Shown: positions 1-6,927 of the stretch, piece after piece
Layout of the letters: every line of letters begins with the position of its first letter
Numbering within the stretch: the first letter of the stretch is position 1
From: JABDJZ01 sp047611125
Lineage (GTDB): Bacteria > Bacteroidota > Rhodothermia > Rhodothermales > UBA10348
Length of the DNA stretch: 9,845 nt
Reading direction: 5' to 3'
NCBI GenBank assembly: GCA_047611125.1
Contig: JBLFXH010000123.1
Location: 1-9,845, forward strand
Notes under the pieces: model-generated
What the model saw: only the letters and a program-made list of their open reading frames with translations
Database searches by the model: none
Told to the model about the DNA's origin: nothing
Program-made: the position numbers and the translations under genes

Positions 1-542
1 TCATCCAGGAACGCACGGTCGGGCCGAGCCTCGGTGCAGCCTCTATTAGTGCCGGACTCAACTCGGTGATCCTTGGGCTCATCTTGGTTGCGCTGTTCAT
101 GATCTTTTACTACCGCACGGCGGGCGTTGTGGCGAATCTGGCGCTGCTCCTGAACATGATCTTTGTACTGGGGATTTTGGCTGGCTTCAATGCCACCCTG
201 ACTCTCCCAGGAATCGCCGGAATTGTGCTCACCATCGGTATGGCAGTTGACGCCAACGTGCTGATCTTCGAGCGAATAAGGGAGGAGCAAAGCACAGGAC
301 GAACCTTGAAAGCTGCCATTCAGGGCGGCTATGCCAAGGCACTGTCTGCCATTTTCGATGCGAACATCACCACGTTCTTCGTGGGTGTGATTCTGTACTC
401 GTTCGGCATCGGTCCCATCCAGGGATTTGCGGTGACGCTTATGGCCGGCATTCTCTCGTCCATGTTCACGGCCATCGTGTTCACACGCATCATCTTCGAC
501 TACCTCGTGATTGAGCGGCGAATGACCGTCAGCCTAGGCTGA
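1..542 (+). CDS. secD: Protein translocase subunit SecD, C-terminal part (5' end outside window)
   Basis: SecD is an inner-membrane RND-type partner of SecYEG that, with SecF, uses the proton gradient to help pull exported proteins across the membrane. Only the last 179 residues are present; the frame is open from base 3 to the left edge, so the gene continues upstream. Visible hallmarks are the VGPSLGA segment just before the second transmembrane helix, the GMAVDANVLIFERIREE motif that contains the conserved Asp of the SecD proton path, a DANITTFF segment, and the FGIGPIQGFAVTL loop near the end. About five hydrophobic helices follow one another, as expected for the membrane half. A GTG codon at 66 is in frame but internal and is not the start. 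secF follows after 37 bases, so the two are probably co-transcribed. Identification is secure. Confidence 0.96.
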   Translation, partial: IQERTVGPSLGAASISAGLNSVILGLILVALFMIFYYRTAGVVANLALLLNMIFVLGILAGFNATLTLPGIAGIVLTIGMAVDANVLIFERIREEQSTGRTLKAAIQGGYAKALSAIFDANITTFFVGVILYSFGIGPIQGFAVTLMAGILSSMFTAIVFTRIIFDYLVIERRMTVSLG

Positions 543-579
543 TCGGCGCCATCAACGAACACGACCAAAACATTAAGTA

Positions 580-1494
580 ATGCGTATTTTTGAAAACGCG
601 AACTTCACGTTCGTAGAAAACAGGAAGAAGGGATACATCATCTCGGGAATCCTGCTTCTTGCCAGCTTTATCAGCTTGGCGACCCTCGGCCTGGAGATGG
701 GAATTGATTTCCAGGGTGGAATGGAGTTCGTCATTGAGACGGACAACACCATCGACGCCACCGAGGCTCGTTCCGGCCTCGGCGGAATACTCGGTACTGA
801 GCCGGAGGTAAAGACCTTTGGCTCGAACGCACTCCTGGTGAGAACTCTCCCTCAAGAGAGCATCACGGCCGTGCAGGGCCAGATCGTCAACGCCTTCAAA
901 TCCCTGTATCCAGATTCGAACCCAGTCGTTCTAAAGACGGACGTTGTCGGGCCGCGTTTCGCTCAGGACCTGAAGCGGGGCGCGCTCTACTCGGTGTTCG
1001 GCTCGCTTCTGGTGATCTTTTGCTACATCCTGCTGCGCTTCGAGTGGCGCTTCGGTGTGGGAGCCGTCGCTGCCCTCTTCCACGACGTTATTATCACCCT
1101 TGGGGTCTTCTCGGCGCTGCACAGTGTCCTCCCGTTCTCGCTTCAGATTGACCAGACTATCATTGCAGCGTTCCTGACCATTGTCGGGTACTCCCTGAAT
1201 GACACGGTGGTGGTTTTTGACCGAATTCGGGAGTACACGGGATTGTTCAAGACTGAGAATTATCACAAGGTGATCAACAAGTCGATCAACAATACCCTGA
1301 GTCGAACCATCGTCACGTCGAGCACTACATTGCTCGTGGTTCTGGTCCTGTTTATATTCGGCGGAGAGGTCCTTCGTGGCTTTGCTTTCGCGCTGATTAT
1401 CGGCATCCTGATCGGAACCTACTCGTCCATCTACGTGGCTTCGCCCGTGGTAGTCGAGTTGCGGGACCGATTTGGAAAGACCGCGCGGAAGTAA
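580..1494 (+). CDS. secF: Protein translocase subunit SecF
   Basis: This is the partner of SecD in the auxiliary translocase complex of the inner membrane. The 304 residues match the usual length of a stand-alone SecF (about 300). In order: a short cytoplasmic N-terminus, a first transmembrane helix at about residues 17-37, the signature GIDFQGG at 41-47, a periplasmic domain to about 120, VVGP at 122-125, then five more hydrophobic helices between 133 and 291. The conserved YSLNDTVVVFDRIRE motif lies at 204-218, with the Asn-Asp pair used by the family. The ATG at 580 gives the expected N-terminus; it has no clear Shine-Dalgarno sequence. It sits 37 bases after secD and 53 bases before the STAS gene, consistent with one transcript. 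Separate secD and secF genes contrast with the fused SecDF of many Bacteroidota. Confidence 0.97.
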   Translation: MRIFENANFTFVENRKKGYIISGILLLASFISLATLGLEMGIDFQGGMEFVIETDNTIDATEARSGLGGILGTEPEVKTFGSNALLVRTLPQESITAVQGQIVNAFKSLYPDSNPVVLKTDVVGPRFAQDLKRGALYSVFGSLLVIFCYILLRFEWRFGVGAVAALFHDVIITLGVFSALHSVLPFSLQIDQTIIAAFLTIVGYSLNDTVVVFDRIREYTGLFKTENYHKVINKSINNTLSRTIVTSSTTLLVVLVLFIFGGEVLRGFAFALIIGILIGTYSSIYVASPVVVELRDRFGKTARK

Positions 1495-1547
1495 CCGCAC
1501 GAGACTCTTCGGGAGCGCACGCCTATTCACCCATTGCCAGGATCCAC

Positions 1548-1889
1548 ATGAATTACAACATCGACGAACAGTACAACTGCGTCGTCCTCACCCTGAAGGG
1601 CAACGTGATGGGTGGACCTGATGGGTCCAAACTCCATGACACGCTGCACGAACTGAAGGAAGCCGGCAAGACCAACATTGTGGCTGATCTCGGTAAGGTC
1701 AAGTTCATGAACTCTAGCGGTTTGGGAATGCTCATCAGCGCGATGACCACCATGCGCAACGCGGGGGGAGACCTTCGTCTGGCCAAGGTGGCTGATCGCA
1801 TTCAGTCCCTTCTCGTGATCACGAAGTTGATCACGGTGTTCAAGCACTTTGAGACCGTCAAGGAAGCTGTGGAGAGCTACGCCGAGTAA
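1548..1889 (+). CDS. STAS-domain protein, anti-sigma factor antagonist type
   Basis: This small soluble protein of 113 residues is essentially one STAS domain, the fold of SpoIIAA/RsbV-type anti-anti-sigma factors. Those proteins bind a cognate anti-sigma kinase and are switched off by phosphorylation of a conserved Ser. The key region is FMNSSGLGMLIS at residues 53-64; by comparison with SpoIIAA the second Ser (Ser57) would be the phosphorylated residue. The position before the Ser pair is Asn55 where SpoIIAA has Asp. An AGGA at 1539-1542, five bases before the ATG, is a fair ribosome binding site. No RsbW-like kinase or PP2C phosphatase is encoded in the window, so its partner is elsewhere. 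It could control a sigma factor or another partner-switching output. The domain call is firm; the partner and output are unknown. Confidence 0.9.
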   Translation: MNYNIDEQYNCVVLTLKGNVMGGPDGSKLHDTLHELKEAGKTNIVADLGKVKFMNSSGLGMLISAMTTMRNAGGDLRLAKVADRIQSLLVITKLITVFKHFETVKEAVESYAE

Positions 1890-1916
1890 GCTCGCCTCCA
1901 AAGAACACATATTCTT

Positions 1917-1950
1917 CGGAAGGCGGCGGGCACCAACCCGTCGCCTTTCG
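1917..1950 (+). terminator. Terminator-like hairpin after the STAS gene
   Basis: The arms 1917-1930 and 1937-1950 form a 14-bp stem (12 Watson-Crick pairs and two G-U pairs) closed by the six-base loop CACCAA. The GC-rich core AAGGCGGCGGG pairs with CCCGTCGCCTT. It begins 27 bases after the STAS stop codon and ends 57 bases before purA. There is no real T-run after it (TGTGTAATAG follows), so it may be an imperfect intrinsic terminator, a 3'-end protecting hairpin or an attenuating element ahead of purA. The structure is seen directly; its function is inferred. Confidence 0.5.
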
Positions 1951-2007
1951 TGTGTAATAGCGTCACGGATCGTGGCGAATAGCCGATCACCAACAGCTGA
2001 GTAAGGA

Positions 2008-3300
2008 ATGCCCGTAACCGTAGTAATCGGGAGCCAATGGGGAGACGAGGGTAAAGGCAAGATTGTCGACCTGCTCTCCGCGCAGGTGGACATCGTAGCA
2101 CGCTATCAGGGCGGTGCTAACGCTGGTCACACCATCTGCATTGGCGACGAGACCCATGTACTCCATCTGGTGCCCAGTGGCATCTTTCATGAAGGCACAA
2201 AGTGCGTGATCGGCAATGGCGTCGTGATCGATCCTGTTGCCCTGATGGAAGAGATCCGGATGATCCAGAAGCTGGGGATTGACGTAGCCGATAGGCTCTT
2301 CATATCCCACAACGCTCACTTGATCATGCCCTACCACAAGCGCATCGAGGGAGTACGCGAGCGAGCCCGCGATGCCGGAGCCATTGGGACCACGGGGCGG
2401 GGCATCGGCCCGGCCTACGTAGACAAGTTCGCCCGAACGGGTATCCGGGTGGTAGACCTTCTGGATCGAGACGTGCTTCGCAAGAAGCTGCGACTCAACA
2501 TCGAGGAGAAGAATGCCATCCTGCGCGAGGTCTACAAGGAGGAAGAGTTGGACGTTGAGGCCATCGTTGAGGAGTACGTAGAGTTCGACAAGCTGATCGA
2601 TCCGTTCGTGACAGATACGACCACGTTCCTTGGCGAGGCGCTCGACGCTGGAAAAGAGATTCTGGCCGAAGGCGCTCAGGGGTCTTTGCTTGACGTGGAC
2701 TTCGGTACCTATCCCTTCGTGACGTCTAGCCATCCCACCGCCGGCGGAGCGTGCACGGGTCTGGGCATCCCTCCGACGGCAATCAACCGCGTAATTGCAA
2801 TCGTCAAAGCCTACACCACGCGTGTAGGAAATGGCCCGTTCCCCACGGAACTGGAAGACGAAGTTGGCCAGCGACTCCGAGATGTCGGCCATGAGTACGG
2901 CGCCACGACTGGTCGCCCGCGCCGTTGCGGTTGGCTTGACCTGGTTGCACTGAACTACACGAGCCGGATCAACGGTTTCACGGAGCTGGCCATCACCAAA
3001 CTGGACGTGATGTCCGGCCTGGAGGAGGTCAAGGCTGCCACCCGCTACGAGATTGAGGGAGGCAAGGTCACAACCCGCTTCCCCAGCCACCTCGAGGGAC
3101 TAAAGAAGGCATCTCCGATGTATGAGGCGCTGCCTGGATGGGCTGAGGATTTGACTCAGGTGGAGACTATGGACGGCCTTCCAGACGCCGCCCGCTCCTA
3201 CCTGGACTTTGTGTCTGAAAACCTGAACGTCCCGATTTCGTACGTATCTACTGGTCCGAAGCGTTCCCAAACCATCGCAGTAGACGGAGTCTCAGCCTGA
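2008..3300 (+). CDS. purA: Adenylosuccinate synthase
   Basis: PurA catalyses the first committed step from IMP to AMP: IMP + L-aspartate + GTP give adenylosuccinate + GDP + phosphate, in the cytoplasm. The 430 residues match the family's normal length. The P-loop-like GSQWGDEGKGK is at residues 8-18 with catalytic Asp13, and GGANAGHT at 35-42 places catalytic His41 exactly as in the E. coli enzyme. Further on are TTGRGIGPAY (IMP site), the TTGRPRRCGWLDL segment, and near the C-terminus STGPKRSQTI, which contacts the guanine base. The ATG at 2008 yields the canonical N-terminus MPVTVVIGSQWGDEGKGK. An AAGGA at 2003-2007 abuts the start codon with no spacer, which is unusually close. A weak bulged hairpin (1968-1971/1985-1988 plus 1974-1976/1982-1984) lies about 20 bases upstream. 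The gene appears intact. Confidence 0.98.
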   Translation: MPVTVVIGSQWGDEGKGKIVDLLSAQVDIVARYQGGANAGHTICIGDETHVLHLVPSGIFHEGTKCVIGNGVVIDPVALMEEIRMIQKLGIDVADRLFISHNAHLIMPYHKRIEGVRERARDAGAIGTTGRGIGPAYVDKFARTGIRVVDLLDRDVLRKKLRLNIEEKNAILREVYKEEELDVEAIVEEYVEFDKLIDPFVTDTTTFLGEALDAGKEILAEGAQGSLLDVDFGTYPFVTSSHPTAGGACTGLGIPPTAINRVIAIVKAYTTRVGNGPFPTELEDEVGQRLRDVGHEYGATTGRPRRCGWLDLVALNYTSRINGFTELAITKLDVMSGLEEVKAATRYEIEGGKVTTRFPSHLEGLKKASPMYEALPGWAEDLTQVETMDGLPDAARSYLDFVSENLNVPISYVSTGPKRSQTIAVDGVSA

Positions 3301-3380
3301 ATTTGCTACGGTAATCTCGGTTTTTGACGGCCCTGCCAACGGGTGTGGGACAGGAGCCTGACTGAATTCTACCTTAAAGC

Positions 3381-4772
3381 ATGAAGGCGTACAGACTTTC
3401 GGTAAATCTGAAGTTGGGACTGGTGGTGTTCGCGGGGTGTATCGCCATCGCGTCCCTCTGGTACACGAACTCGCTTGCCGAACAACTTCGAGAGCGGGAG
3501 CAGTCCATCATCCAGCTCTGGGCCACGGCCCTGGCGCAGATACCGATAGCGGCCGCGCAGGGCTCGAACAATCCCTACCTGCCCGAACTGAGGCAGTTGG
3601 ACCAGTTCCTTCAGGCCGGAACGCTTAGCGACGGCAACGGCGTCCCACTCACGACTGCCGAAGCGGCCAACCTAAGGAGGGCCGTGGTCTGGGCGATGGG
3701 TATGCCGCCCGCCAGTGACCTGACGTTCATCCAGGATGCGTTTCTGGAGCCGAATGCGTTTGGGATACCAGCCATTCTCGTGGATTCCAGCAAGACCACG
3801 CCTGTGATCTGGCAGAACGTCCCGATTGACTTCGAATCTCTGGCCGGGCTTACGGGCTCCGACTCGTCCAGGACAGTGGAAAAACTTCAGCGTCTGCAGG
3901 AAAGCATGTTGGGGCAGCATGAGCCCATCTTGATAGACCTGACTTATCCGTCACTTGATGGCGGGCCTCCGGACCGGTTTGTCCAGTACATGCTCTACGG
4001 CGAATCAGAGCTTGTCCAGGACCTGAGGCGGTTTCCGTTCGTGCAGCTCATCTTCGTTGCGCTATTCGTGCTGATCGGCTACCTCACGTTCTCTTACGTG
4101 CGTCGCAGCGAGCAATCCAGCCTCTGGGTCGGTATGGCCAAGGAGGCAGCGCATCAGCTGGGCACACCCATTTCCAGTCTTATGGGATGGTTGGAGGTAC
4201 TCCGAATGCCGGATTCTGATAGCATGCGGGACAGAGCGGCACTGGGAGCGATCGAGAAGGATATTGCTCGCTTGGAACGGGTGACCGCGAGGTTTTCGGA
4301 CATAGGGTCCCTGCCTCGCCTCGAGGTCCAGCCCTTGAGGCCCGTTGTCGAAGCCATCGTGACCTATATGCGTGAGAGGCTACCCACACAGGGACGCAAG
4401 ATCACGCTCACCTCGGAAGTCCCCGACGCCCTCAAGGCGAATCTCAATCCCGAGTTGTTTGAGTGGGTGATCGAGAATCTGATCAAGAACGCCCTGGACG
4501 CGATTGACACCCCGGACGGATCGATTGAGGTCCTGGCGCGACAGTTCGAGGACCGAATCAGAATTGACGTGTCGGATTCCGGAAAAGGCATCGACCGACG
4601 CGACGCCAAGCATATCTTCAAACCAGGCTACAGTACCAAGAAACGGGGCTGGGGCCTGGGTTTGAGTCTGGCGAAACGGATTGTGGAAGATTACCACGGC
4701 GGGTCGCTCGATCTGCTGGTTTCGCGGCCCGGCGAAGGCTCCACCTTCCGGATCGAGATCGCAGCTGCCTGA
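3381..4772 (+). CDS. Membrane sensor histidine kinase without adjacent response regulator
   Basis: This 463-residue two-component sensor kinase sits in the inner membrane. A first transmembrane helix lies at about residues 9-28, a periplasmic sensing region without a recognised domain at about 29-218, and a second helix at about 219-239. The cytoplasmic kinase follows directly, with no clear HAMP or PAS domain. The H box reads EAAHQLGTPISSL with phospho-acceptor His258. The N box is ENLIKNALDA (365-374) with Asn366 and Asn370. G1 is DSGKGID at 399-405, the F box is IFKPGYSTK at 412-420, and G2 is GWGLGLSLAKRI from 423. All catalytic motifs look intact. The AHQLGTP/GWGLGLSL style is typical, to my knowledge, of Bacteroidota-like kinases. 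It starts 80 bases after purA and has no response regulator on either side, so its partner must be encoded elsewhere. The signal it senses cannot be read from the sequence. Confidence 0.93.
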   Translation: MKAYRLSVNLKLGLVVFAGCIAIASLWYTNSLAEQLREREQSIIQLWATALAQIPIAAAQGSNNPYLPELRQLDQFLQAGTLSDGNGVPLTTAEAANLRRAVVWAMGMPPASDLTFIQDAFLEPNAFGIPAILVDSSKTTPVIWQNVPIDFESLAGLTGSDSSRTVEKLQRLQESMLGQHEPILIDLTYPSLDGGPPDRFVQYMLYGESELVQDLRRFPFVQLIFVALFVLIGYLTFSYVRRSEQSSLWVGMAKEAAHQLGTPISSLMGWLEVLRMPDSDSMRDRAALGAIEKDIARLERVTARFSDIGSLPRLEVQPLRPVVEAIVTYMRERLPTQGRKITLTSEVPDALKANLNPELFEWVIENLIKNALDAIDTPDGSIEVLARQFEDRIRIDVSDSGKGIDRRDAKHIFKPGYSTKKRGWGLGLSLAKRIVEDYHGGSLDLLVSRPGEGSTFRIEIAAA

Positions 4773-4779
4773 CGGCAGC
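4764..4779 (+). terminator. Small GC-rich hairpin at the convergent kinase / sigma-like gene junction
   Basis: GCTGCC (4764-4769) pairs perfectly with GGCAGC (4774-4779) around a TGAC loop that includes the kinase stop codon. The downstream minus-strand gene ends only 15 bases after that stop, so this six-pair hairpin is the only candidate for stopping transcripts from either side. No T-run follows in either direction, so the assignment is weak. Confidence 0.25.
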
Positions 4780-4787
4780 CTTACCGC

Positions 4788-5987
4788 TTACTCGACTCCG
4801 AAGGTGATGCGGCTAGCCAGCGAGACGTCGATCTGCCGCGAAACCGCCAGGTAGATGTCGTCGCGGTGCCGCATCGCGAGCGCCGAATGCCCGTCGATGG
4901 TGCGCTGAACAGGCGTTTCGCCGGAGGCCAGTATGTCTATGGTGGGCCGGTCCAGCATGAGGCGATCGGACGAGGCCTGCAGAATGGCGTAGTTCATCAC
5001 GCCAATGGCGAGATCCGTCTCGCCTGCGCCGTAGTAGAGGGCCGGAATCCTTATCCCCGAGGCCAGCCTCGCGAACCCGGCGCCGGCAAGCGGGAGGCCT
5101 TCGACGGCCGGTACCGTGAAGCGCCACGGAATCCGTTGATTCATCCAGGCCTCGATCTCCACCGGGTCTGACGACGAGATCTGAGGGCTCTCTTGCGGCA
5201 AATGGGCAACTGCGGCATCCAGCGCATCGGTGGTCTCTTGGACGACAGGACCGGCAGAGGTCCGCGGAAACATCCGGGTCACCGCCAGCGCCGCCACCAC
5301 GCTGAGCATCAGGATTCCAAGGACGGGCAACAGACGGCCGCGAGGGGCTGAACGCGGGCCCCCAGAGCGCGATGCCTTCAGCGAAACCGTCATCGCCTTG
5401 CGTACTGACTTCTTGAGCGGACCTTCCGGCAGCTCGAGCAGGGGATCCAACGACGTGCCGAGCAGGGCAGAGTCTCCGGGGCGGGTGGAATGGCCGAATA
5501 GCGTGCTGGCGGCATCCGCCTGAATGCTAGCCATGTGGCCGGGGGACACTCGAAACAGGCTGGCCAAGTCAGCGGTCCCCAACTCCTTCACCAGACCGAG
5601 ATACGAGACGGCCCGGGCTTCTGTGGGAAGGCCTGCAAACCGGCCGAGAATATCCTGCCCTCTGTGTTCGGCGGCAAGTCGATCAGCGATCAGGGATGAG
5701 TGTGCCACGGCCAAGGGTGGGCCCGTGGAGACGCTGGGTGTTCTGAATCCCGATGTGGTTTCCCATAGCACGTTTGGGGGCGTCACTGGGACAAGCCTTG
5801 GAGCCGGTATATCTACACCAACAAGCAGAGCCTCGAGAAGGGCGAAACGGCTGGCGCCTGCCGTCTTCTGGAAGGCTTCCACCGTCATCTGGCGGGCCGT
5901 CTCCTGATCCGGCGCCAGCACCTGTGCGAGTGCATAGCCTTCCTTGAGAAACGGGATCGAGCGCGCGGACTTATCCGGCTTGGCCAT
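4788..5987 (-). CDS. Membrane protein: degenerate ECF-sigma-like region fused to anti-sigma-type sensor domain
   Basis: No named family is recognised for the whole 399-residue protein. Residues about 14-45 resemble the start of ECF sigma region 2 (pattern ALAQVLAPDQETARQMTVEAF). Residues about 112-165 resemble region 4 with its helix-turn-helix, including LPTEARAVSYLGLVKELG and LASLFRVSPG. The recognition helix (MASIQADAAS) lacks the basic residues usual in sigma factors, and a basic region 2.4 is not evident, so DNA binding is doubtful. A basic linker leads to one transmembrane helix at about 218-238. The periplasmic part (about 275-399) has AWMNQRIPWRFTVPAVEGL and AGAGFARLASGIRIPALYYG, like the extracytoplasmic domain of transmembrane anti-sigma factors. 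The ATG at 5987 was chosen because upstream codons to 6062 only read through the overlapping SAM hydrolase gene. The domain relationships are inferred from pattern similarity. Confidence 0.75.
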   Translation of the reverse strand: MAKPDKSARSIPFLKEGYALAQVLAPDQETARQMTVEAFQKTAGASRFALLEALLVGVDIPAPRLVPVTPPNVLWETTSGFRTPSVSTGPPLAVAHSSLIADRLAAEHRGQDILGRFAGLPTEARAVSYLGLVKELGTADLASLFRVSPGHMASIQADAASTLFGHSTRPGDSALLGTSLDPLLELPEGPLKKSVRKAMTVSLKASRSGGPRSAPRGRLLPVLGILMLSVVAALAVTRMFPRTSAGPVVQETTDALDAAVAHLPQESPQISSSDPVEIEAWMNQRIPWRFTVPAVEGLPLAGAGFARLASGIRIPALYYGAGETDLAIGVMNYAILQASSDRLMLDRPTIDILASGETPVQRTIDGHSALAMRHRDDIYLAVSRQIDVSLASRITFGVE

Positions 5988-6783
5988 CGAAAAATACCAC
6001 GTTGATGGGAGAGCCTGTGCGCAATCCGTAGAGTTCAGCCGCGTTGCCGCGCGATACGGCAATTTCCAGAAGACCGGTGCTGTTGAAAAGCAGAAGGGGA
6101 TCGCCGCCTTCCACGTCGGCGTAGGTTCGCTCGAGGTGGTCCAGAATGACCGTCCCCGCGTAGCATTTGAAGCGCCGCCGCAAGCGGCCTTCCACGAACT
6201 CGTCTCCCGTGATGTTCGTGATGCAGTTCCCGAATCGATCTACATGTACGACCCACCCCCGAATGCCTTGATCATCGTGGATCGGAAGCGCCCAGTGAAG
6301 GGGCGTCAGGCGATCAAGCGGACTGCCGAGTTCAGACAGCGCGCGGCCTGAGGCCAGATGACCGGCCACGGGTGCGAAAACGTCGCGTCCGTGGAACGTA
6401 GTGCTGGCATTCGGGCTCTGCCAAGCGTCGGGATTGTCTAGAAGGACCGCCTCGTCCGGTTCGACACCCAGGACCAGCGAAAACAGGCCGTTGTCTGGCC
6501 CCACGTAGTAGTGACCGCCGCTTCGAAGCGCAATTGCGGCCCTATCGGATCCTACGCCAGGGTCGACCACGCATAGGTGTACGGTGCCCGTGGGAAACCA
6601 GGTGGCCGAGTCCCTGAGGACGAAGGCCGCCTGCATGACATCCTGTGGAGGAATGTCGTGACTGATGTCAACCAGCTTCGCCTCCGGATTGACTGACAGG
6701 GCCACGCCTTTCATGGCCGCGACGTACGCGTCGCGGGTACCAAAGTCAGTCAGAAGAGTGATGATGCCAGAAGGAGGCGTCAT
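5971..6783 (-). CDS. SAM hydroxide adenosyltransferase (SAM hydrolase, DUF62 family)
   Basis: Members of this family, related to fluorinase and chlorinase, usually use water-derived hydroxide to split S-adenosylmethionine into adenosine and methionine. With the ATG at 6783 the protein has 270 residues, a normal length. LLTDFGTRDAYVAAMKG opens the N-terminal domain with Asp13. DISHDIPPQDV follows at 39-49, VVDPGVGSDR at 72-81, GPDNG at 95-99, FHGRDVFAPVAGHLA at 130-144, and VDRFGNCITNI of the C-terminal domain at 181-191. The Asp-Arg-His triad characteristic of the hydroxide-transferring members appears present as Asp74, Arg81 and His131, favouring hydrolase over halogenase activity. A TTG at 6816 would add 11 residues but is less likely. 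The last 17 bases overlap the start of the downstream sigma-like gene, suggesting translational coupling. The physiological purpose of this activity remains unclear in most bacteria. Confidence 0.93.
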   Translation of the reverse strand: MTPPSGIITLLTDFGTRDAYVAAMKGVALSVNPEAKLVDISHDIPPQDVMQAAFVLRDSATWFPTGTVHLCVVDPGVGSDRAAIALRSGGHYYVGPDNGLFSLVLGVEPDEAVLLDNPDAWQSPNASTTFHGRDVFAPVAGHLASGRALSELGSPLDRLTPLHWALPIHDDQGIRGWVVHVDRFGNCITNITGDEFVEGRLRRRFKCYAGTVILDHLERTYADVEGGDPLLLFNSTGLLEIAVSRGNAAELYGLRTGSPINVVFFDGQAG

Positions 6784-6927
6784 GGAGTCCGATTTAGGGA
6801 GGCCTGCCGAGGACAAAAGGTAGTAAACATCCCACCACTCGCTGAGTCTCTCAGTCCAAAAACCTGTGTAGGAAACCTAGTTTGATTCGCGTTCGTCTTG
6901 CGGGCGGTGAAAGACCATGACGCACCC
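6784..6927. promoter_or_regulatory. Divergent intergenic region with short inverted and direct repeats
   Basis: This is the only divergent intergenic region in the window, so it should hold promoters for both the SAM hydrolase operon (minus) and the GbsR-like/yraN pair (plus). It is more AT-rich than its surroundings. Visible elements are the perfect inverted repeat CTGAG-TCT-CTCAG (6842-6854), two direct copies of AAACCT 13 bases apart (6860-6865 and 6873-6878), and the near-palindrome AAAC-CTA-GTTT (6873-6883). GbsR/MarR-family regulators commonly bind inverted repeats next to their own genes, so these are operator candidates. No convincing -35/-10 pair could be assigned on either strand. 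Confidence 0.45.

Noticed and set aside
931..1530. 199-codon minus-strand open frame across secF
   Set aside because: Antisense to a convincing secF; the translation is highly charged and repetitive in composition with no family features.
1987..3090. Long open frame on the minus strand across purA (367 codons)
   Set aside because: It lies entirely antisense to an intact, strongly conserved purA, and its translation shows no recognisable domain. It is a by-product of GC-rich codon bias.
3329..3358. Hairpin between purA and the histidine kinase (GGCCCTG with CAGGAGCC, one bulged A)
   Set aside because: The loop is 15 bases long and the stem is bulged; the only T-run lies before it rather than after, so it does not look like a terminator for purA.
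5988..6062. A longer start for the sigma-like membrane protein, adding 25 residues
   Set aside because: The extra residues arise only from reading the SAM hydrolase 3' end in another frame, and the internal ATG at 5987 begins directly before the sigma-like region.
4866..6351. Several plus-strand open frames (4866-5171, 5230-5523, 5524-5907, 5944-6351)
   Set aside because: They are antisense to the sigma-like and SAM hydrolase genes, which have clear family motifs; the plus-strand translations show none.
6784..6816. TTG start for the SAM hydrolase, adding 11 residues
   Set aside because: The family begins close to the TDFG motif, and an ATG at 6783 gives the expected N-terminus.
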